The notes under the pieces were generated by a model. It did not search any database and had not been told where the DNA came from. It saw nothing but the letters and a program-made list of their open reading frames with translations. 34,897 bases of DNA from positions 1-34,897 of the forward strand of contig CAZMGT010000040.1 of NCBI GenBank assembly GCA_964565895.1, in the 5' to 3' direction. The first letter of the stretch is position 1; every line of letters begins with the position of its first letter. This DNA comes from CAZMGT01 sp964565895. GTDB lineage: Bacteria > Armatimonadota > Zipacnadia > UBA1398 > CAZMGT01. Position numbers and translations under genes: made by a program. Shown piece after piece: positions 31,274-34,897 of this stretch.

Positions 31274-32290
31274 ATGCGCGTAACCATGGACGACGTGGCG
31301 CGGCGCGCGGGCGTCTCGCGAAGCACGGTGTCGGTCGTCCTCAGCGGCCGGCCCGGGGCGATCTCTGCGAAAACGCGCGAGCGCGTGCTCGCCGCGGCGC
31401 GCGAGCTGGGCTATCTGCCCAACCGCCTGCGCCGGGCAATGCAAACGGGGCGCATGGACGCGCTGGGCGTGGTGTTCGCCAATCAACTGCGCCCAGGCGT
31501 TTACCCCGGGGGAAGGGCGAGCGAGGTGCTCCTCCCCGCGACCATCGGGGGCATCCTCGCCGGCGGGGCGGACGCCGGGGTGAGCATTACGTTCTTCGCC
31601 GAGCACGGCGCGGCCCAGCCCTCGGGCGACGCGCTGGCCGACCGGCGGGTAGACGGCGTGCTCCTCGTCGCCCCCGCGCCCCAGACGGACCTTCCCCGGC
31701 GCCTCGCCGAGCTCGACGTCCCCTGCGTGGTGGCGCTTGCCCGCGCGGGCGACGTCTGGGTGGACGCCGACCACGACTTCGGCGCGCGGCAGGCGGCCCG
31801 CCACTTGCTCGGCCTGGGCCACCGCCGGCTCGCTCTGCTTCGCCCGAGGGAGATGACCGCGGCGCTGGAGCTGCGGCGCGAAGCGTTTTGCCAGGAGCTG
31901 CGCGAGCTGGGCGTGGCAAAGCCCGCGGCCGAGCTCGCCCTGGCGCACGGCAGCGCGGCGCAAGGCACGTTGGCCGAGCTCCTCGGTGCGCGCCAGCGGC
32001 CAACGGCGATTTTCGCCCTAAACGACGAGCTCGCCGAAGCCGCGCTTGCCGCCGCGCAGCGCGCGGGGCTCGCCGTGCCCGAGGAGCTTTCCGTGGTCGG
32101 GTTCGACGATTCGCCCCTTGCCACGCGCGTCGAGCCGAGGCTAACCACGGTGGAGGTCCCCTACTTCGCGCTGTTCCGTCGCGCGGTGGGTGCGCTGGCC
32201 GCGCTTGTTCGCGAGGAGGCCCTTGCCGAGGAGCAGCAGATTCTTCCCACGCGGCTGGTCATCCGCGACTCTACCGCTGCCGTGCGCTAG
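31274..32290 (+). CDS. LacI-family transcriptional regulator
   Basis: 338 residues from the ATG at 31274; GTG at 31262 is an alternative. The N-terminal helix-turn-helix is typical: MDDVARRAGVSRSTVSVVLS (about 5-24), then AISAKTRERVLAAARELGY and the hinge PNRLRRAMQTGR. The effector domain resembles periplasmic binding proteins and ends with AIFALNDELAEAAL and LSVVGFDDSPLATRVEPRLT. The effector is probably a sugar or related small molecule, but no sugar transporter or glycosidase is adjacent. Possible targets are its own gene and the divergent operon containing the UxaA-family enzyme. Its TAG overlaps the nadC stop in the shared CTAG at 32287-32290. Confidence 0.93.
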   Translation: MRVTMDDVARRAGVSRSTVSVVLSGRPGAISAKTRERVLAAARELGYLPNRLRRAMQTGRMDALGVVFANQLRPGVYPGGRASEVLLPATIGGILAGGADAGVSITFFAEHGAAQPSGDALADRRVDGVLLVAPAPQTDLPRRLAELDVPCVVALARAGDVWVDADHDFGARQAARHLLGLGHRRLALLRPREMTAALELRREAFCQELRELGVAKPAAELALAHGSAAQGTLAELLGARQRPTAIFALNDELAEAALAAAQRAGLAVPEELSVVGFDDSPLATRVEPRLTTVEVPYFALFRRAVGALAALVREEALAEEQQILPTRLVIRDSTAAVR

Positions 32291-33132
32291 TGGGGCAAAA
32301 GCTCAAGCGACATGTCTAGCGCGGGCGCGCTGTGGGTAAGCGCGCCGCAGGAGATGGCGTCTACACCGGCCTCGGCGATGGCCACGATCGTTTTTTCGGT
32401 AACCCCGCCGGAGGCCTCGACAAAGCAGCGCCCGGCGCAAAGCTCTACGGCGCGGCGGATGTCCTCAAGCGACATATTGTCCAGCAACACGGCGTGGGCG
32501 CCTGCGCTAAGCGCCTCCTCCAGCTCAGCAATGCTCGACACCTCAACCTGAACGCGCAGGCCCCGCGGGGCGCGCTCGCGCGCCCTGCGTACAGCCTCGG
32601 CGACGCCCCCCACAGCAGCGATGTGGTTGTCCTTAAGCAACACCGCCTCGGCGAGGTTCATGCGATGGTTCTCGCCGCCGCCGCAGCGCACGGCATATTT
32701 CTCAAGCAGGCGCATCCCCGGGGTCGTTTTGCGCGTATCGAGGAGCTTGGCCTTGGTGTGCGCAATGAGCGCGGCGAGGCGTCTTGTTTTCGTGGCCACG
32801 CCGGAAAGGTGCTGGAGGAAGTTAAGCGCCACGCGCTCGCCGGTGAGCAGTGCGCGCAGGGGGCCGGAGACGGTGGCCACCGGCTGCCCGGGTTGGACCT
32901 CGTCGCCGTCGCGCACGTGCCGCTCAAAGCGCACGGCGGGGTCGAGCTTCTCAAACACCAGCGCAGCGACATCGAGCCCGGCGACGACGCCCGCCTCGCG
33001 CGCGACAATGCGCCCTGCGCCTTGGGCTTCGGGATCGATCGTCGCCTCGGTGGTTACGTCGCCGGCGGCGATGTCCTCGCTCAGGGCGAGGTCCACAAGC
33101 TGCTGCACGGCCGGGGACTGGCGGAGGTTCAC
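32287..33132 (-). CDS. nadC: Nicotinate-nucleotide pyrophosphorylase (carboxylating)
   Basis: 281 residues. The GTG at 33132 is preferred to that at 33147 because GGGAGGGC lies 5 bases upstream. It converts quinolinate and PRPP to nicotinate mononucleotide in de novo NAD synthesis. Active-site stretches are present: EDIAAGDVTTEAT, LDTRKTTPGMRLLEKYAVRCGGG with ENHRMNLAEAVLLKDNHI, QVEVSSIAELEEAL, VLLDNMS and VEASGGVTE. Length and motifs are standard. Third gene of panD-nadA-nadC, 31 bases after nadA. Cytoplasmic. Confidence 0.96.
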   Translation of the reverse strand: MNLRQSPAVQQLVDLALSEDIAAGDVTTEATIDPEAQGAGRIVAREAGVVAGLDVAALVFEKLDPAVRFERHVRDGDEVQPGQPVATVSGPLRALLTGERVALNFLQHLSGVATKTRRLAALIAHTKAKLLDTRKTTPGMRLLEKYAVRCGGGENHRMNLAEAVLLKDNHIAAVGGVAEAVRRARERAPRGLRVQVEVSSIAELEEALSAGAHAVLLDNMSLEDIRRAVELCAGRCFVEASGGVTEKTIVAIAEAGVDAISCGALTHSAPALDMSLELLPH

Positions 33133-33163
33133 GGCGCCCTCCCGCACGGGCCGCTTTCGCCCG

Positions 33164-34099
33164 CTAGGTTATCGAGATCATGCGCTCGATGGCCTGGCGC
33201 GCTTTGTTGGCGGTCTCTTTGGGCACGGTCACGCGGGGCTCAAGGTCCTCCAGCGCCCAGAGGATTTTCTCCAACGTGCACTTTTTCATATTCGGGCAAA
33301 CGGCGTGCTCGGAGACGCGGTAAAAACGCTTTTGTGGGTTTTCTTTTTCCAAGCGATAGATTAGCCCGTATTCGGTGGCGATGACGAACTCCTGCGCGTC
33401 GCTTTCCGCGCAGAACTTAACCATTCCGCTGGTAGACTTCACAGCGTCGGCCATGGCTACCACATCGGAGCGGCACTCTGGGTGGGCCACGACAAGCGCG
33501 TTCGGGTGCTCGCGCTTGAGCCGCTCGATGTCCTCGGGGAGAATGCACATGTGCGTGGGGCAGTGGCCGTGGTAGGCGTAGATTTTCTTGTCCACGAACT
33601 GCCCCGCCCACGCCGCGAGCCAGCGGTCCGGGACGAAGATTATCTCATCGCTGTCGATCGCCTCGAGCACCTGCGGGGCATTGGCTGAAGTACAGCAGTA
33701 ATCGGAGAGAGCCTTGACTTCGGCCGTGGTGTTTACGTAGCTCACCACGGTGGCCTTGGGGTGCTTGGCCTTTACCTGGGCCAGGCGCTCGGCATCGATC
33801 ATGTCCGCCATGGGGCAGCCGGCGTCTGGCGCGGGAAGAAGGACGATCTTCTCTGGGGAGAGGATCGCCGCCGTTTCGGCCATAAAGTGCACGCCGCAAA
33901 AGACGATAACATCGGCGTCGGTCTCCGCGGCGCGCTGGCTTAGGCCGAGGGAGTCGCCGAGGAAGTCGGCGAGGTCCTGGACCTCCGGTGGCTGGTAGTT
34001 GTGCACCAGGAAAACGGCGTTGCGCCTGGCCTTTAGCTCCAGAATGCGCTCGATGAGCTCCTGCTCCGATTTAGAGGGCGATTGCTTCCTGGCCAACAC
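33164..34099 (-). CDS. nadA: Quinolinate synthase A
   Basis: 311 residues from the GTG at 34099 (GGAGG just upstream; TTG at 34096 is an alternative). The longer frame from 34189 reads through panD. NadA condenses iminoaspartate with dihydroxyacetone phosphate to quinolinate using a [4Fe-4S] cluster. Conserved parts: VHNYQPPEVQDLADFLGDSL, FCGVHFMAETA, DAGCPMADM (Cys95, a cluster ligand position), CTSANA, HGHCPTHM, AHPECRSDV, TSGM and HAVCPNMKK. Three of these cysteines should hold the cluster. The start overlaps panD by 29 bases. NadB, the usual iminoaspartate source, is not in the window; an aspartate dehydrogenase elsewhere is possible. Confidence 0.96.
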   Translation of the reverse strand: MLARKQSPSKSEQELIERILELKARRNAVFLVHNYQPPEVQDLADFLGDSLGLSQRAAETDADVIVFCGVHFMAETAAILSPEKIVLLPAPDAGCPMADMIDAERLAQVKAKHPKATVVSYVNTTAEVKALSDYCCTSANAPQVLEAIDSDEIIFVPDRWLAAWAGQFVDKKIYAYHGHCPTHMCILPEDIERLKREHPNALVVAHPECRSDVVAMADAVKSTSGMVKFCAESDAQEFVIATEYGLIYRLEKENPQKRFYRVSEHAVCPNMKKCTLEKILWALEDLEPRVTVPKETANKARQAIERMISIT

Positions 34100-34457
34100 C
34101 GGCCTCCACGTTCGTGGGCTGATTGTGTTCGTCGACAAACACGACGATGGGCTTGTGGCGCTTGCGCTCCTCCTCGGTATACGAGGCATAGCTGATGATG
34201 ATCACCACGTCGCCCACCTGTCCCAGCCGCGCGGCGGCGCCGTTTAAGCACACCGTGCCCGACCCTGCCGGGCCCTCGATAACATAGGTCTCAAGCCGCG
34301 CCCCGTTGTTTACGTTAACCACCTGCACGCGCTCATACGGCGCGATATCTGCGGCATCCATTAGCCGCCGATCAAGCGTCAGGCTGCCCACGTAGTTGAG
34401 GTTCGCCTCGGTGATTCGCGCGCGATGAATCTTCGACTTGCACAAGACACGCATCAT
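34071..34457 (-). CDS. panD: Aspartate 1-decarboxylase precursor
   Basis: 128 residues. It makes beta-alanine for pantothenate and CoA from aspartate, using a pyruvoyl group formed by self-cleavage. The cleavage site Gly24-Ser25 is in YVGSLTLD; counting from the ATG at 34457 gives the same numbering as E. coli, which supports that start over the ATG at 34454. Other conserved parts: KSKIHRARITEANL, VVNVNNGARLETYVIEG, VCLNGAAARLGQVGDVVIIISYA. GAGGTGG lies 9 bases upstream. It shares its substrate aspartate with the NAD route of the following nadA and nadC genes. Confidence 0.96.
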   Translation of the reverse strand: MMRVLCKSKIHRARITEANLNYVGSLTLDRRLMDAADIAPYERVQVVNVNNGARLETYVIEGPAGSGTVCLNGAAARLGQVGDVVIIISYASYTEEERKRHKPIVVFVDEHNQPTNVEAGVGQEAIAL

Positions 34458-34503
34458 TGCCGTTTGCCACCTCACACCTTGCCCTGAAAAAGCTCCAAAG
34501 GGG

Positions 34504-34532
34504 ATTGTATGCCCGCGCAACGGCACTGTCAA
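34504..34532 (-). promoter_or_regulatory. Near-consensus promoter of panD-nadA-nadC
   Basis: On the minus strand TTGACA (34532-34527) and TACAAT (34509-34504) with a 17-base spacer, about 47 bases upstream of the panD ATG. I saw no obvious NrtR- or NadR-type palindrome over it. Confidence 0.75.
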
Positions 34533-34566
34533 CGCGGCTTGCGCGCAAGCCGCGCTCCGTGAACTC

Positions 34567-34596
34567 TTGACGCTCGCCGGCGTTGACACATAGACT
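34567..34596 (+). promoter_or_regulatory. Possible promoter of the lipoprotein gene
   Basis: TTGACG at 34567-34572 and TAGACT at 34591-34596 with an 18-base spacer. A second TTGACA lies at 34583-34588 but lacks a good -10 at the right distance. GGGGAGG at 34611-34617 is the ribosome binding site. Confidence 0.4.
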
Positions 34597-34621
34597 CGTG
34601 CTGCGTGTTCGGGGAGGCGAT

Positions 34622-34897
34622 ATGCGCAGGGCTAGGGTTTTCCCGCTCTTGCTTCTTGCCGCCGCCCTCGGCCTGTTCGGCGTTTTGGGCTGCGGGGCCG
34701 GAGGCGGAGGCGCGGGCGACGTTGAGCTCCTTCAGGAGACGGGCCACGCCGCGGGCTATGTTTATGTCCCCCAGCCCGCCGGCCGCCAGGGGCAGGGCGC
34801 GCCATTTGAGATCTCCCCCATCCCCAGGCCCGGCCGGACCCCTGTCCCCGACGCACGGGTGGAGATTCAAGGCACGGGCCAGGTGGCGTTTACCAAC
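34622..34897 (+). CDS. Lipoprotein, N-terminal part (3' end outside window)
   Basis: 92 codons are visible and the frame is open to the window edge. The ATG at 34622 follows GGGGAGG by 4 bases. The product starts with a lipoprotein signal peptide: basic RRAR, a Leu/Ala-rich core and lipobox VLGC with the cysteine at residue 24, then a Gly-rich spacer (GAGGGGAGD). The following region is Pro/Gly-rich (GYVYVPQPAGRQGQG, ISPIPRPGRTPVPDARVEI) and seems to lead into a beta domain (VEIQGTGQVAFTN), as in Ig-like or carboxypeptidase-regulatory modules. It would be anchored on the periplasmic side of a membrane. Function unknown. Confidence 0.75.
   Translation, partial: MRRARVFPLLLLAAALGLFGVLGCGAGGGGAGDVELLQETGHAAGYVYVPQPAGRQGQGAPFEISPIPRPGRTPVPDARVEIQGTGQVAFTN

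Overview
The window is GC-rich, densely coded bacterial DNA. It looks like a chromosomal segment from an Armatimonadota-like or similar deep-branching lineage. The best hint is the pseudopilin at 20712-21416, whose N-terminal helix carries FPVFAKAREKARQ, a form I associate with Armatimonadota; secreted beta-helix proteins and a DUF362 protein fit this. The assignment is inference; a 16S or marker-gene search would decide it. Housekeeping genes (smc, rpe, cysS, cca, nadA, nadC, panD, one tRNA-Leu) show it is not a plasmid or phage. I saw no insertion sequence, CRISPR array or rRNA.

Layout. 1-5297 (+): the 3' end of a DUF3604/PHP-like hydrolase gene, then four closely packed genes, the first three with export signals, all of unknown function; the last two look like diverged relatives. 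5307-10853 (-): a thioredoxin-TPR protein, the SMC chromosome protein and ribulose-phosphate epimerase. 10996-15018 (+): an FhaA-like and an FhaB-like FHA protein, a GT-C type membrane protein and a Tat-exported DUF362 protein. 15031-18108 (-): an exported protein with two internal repeats, an extreme Tyr/His/Trp/Asp region and a Ser/Gly/Arg tail, and an exported all-helical repeat protein. 18109-18594 is a structured intergenic stretch. 18595-22338 (+): an apparent metal/tetrapyrrole locus with an ECF S component, a CbiQ-like T component, a DUF4198 periplasmic protein, a pseudopilin and a CbiF/CobM-like tetrapyrrole methylase that begins with a signal peptide. 22668-22754 (-): tRNA-Leu(CAG). 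23131-24906 (+): a secreted Ig/beta-helix protein. 25015-31092 (-): pentapeptide-repeat protein, cysS, UxaA-family protein, PHP phosphoesterase, CCA-adding enzyme and NYN ribonuclease, read from a strong promoter at 31167-31196. 31274-32290 (+): LacI-type regulator. 32287-34457 (-): panD-nadA-nadC operon behind a near-consensus promoter. 34622-end (+): start of a lipoprotein gene.

The most unusual content is the exported tetrapyrrole methylase beside an ECF pair that lacks local ATPases, the repeat/aromatic protein at 15031-16401, and the hairpin-rich 18158-18363 region. Many gene starts were moved inward from the longest open frame using ribosome binding sites, signal peptides or promoter positions; the reasons are in each entry.
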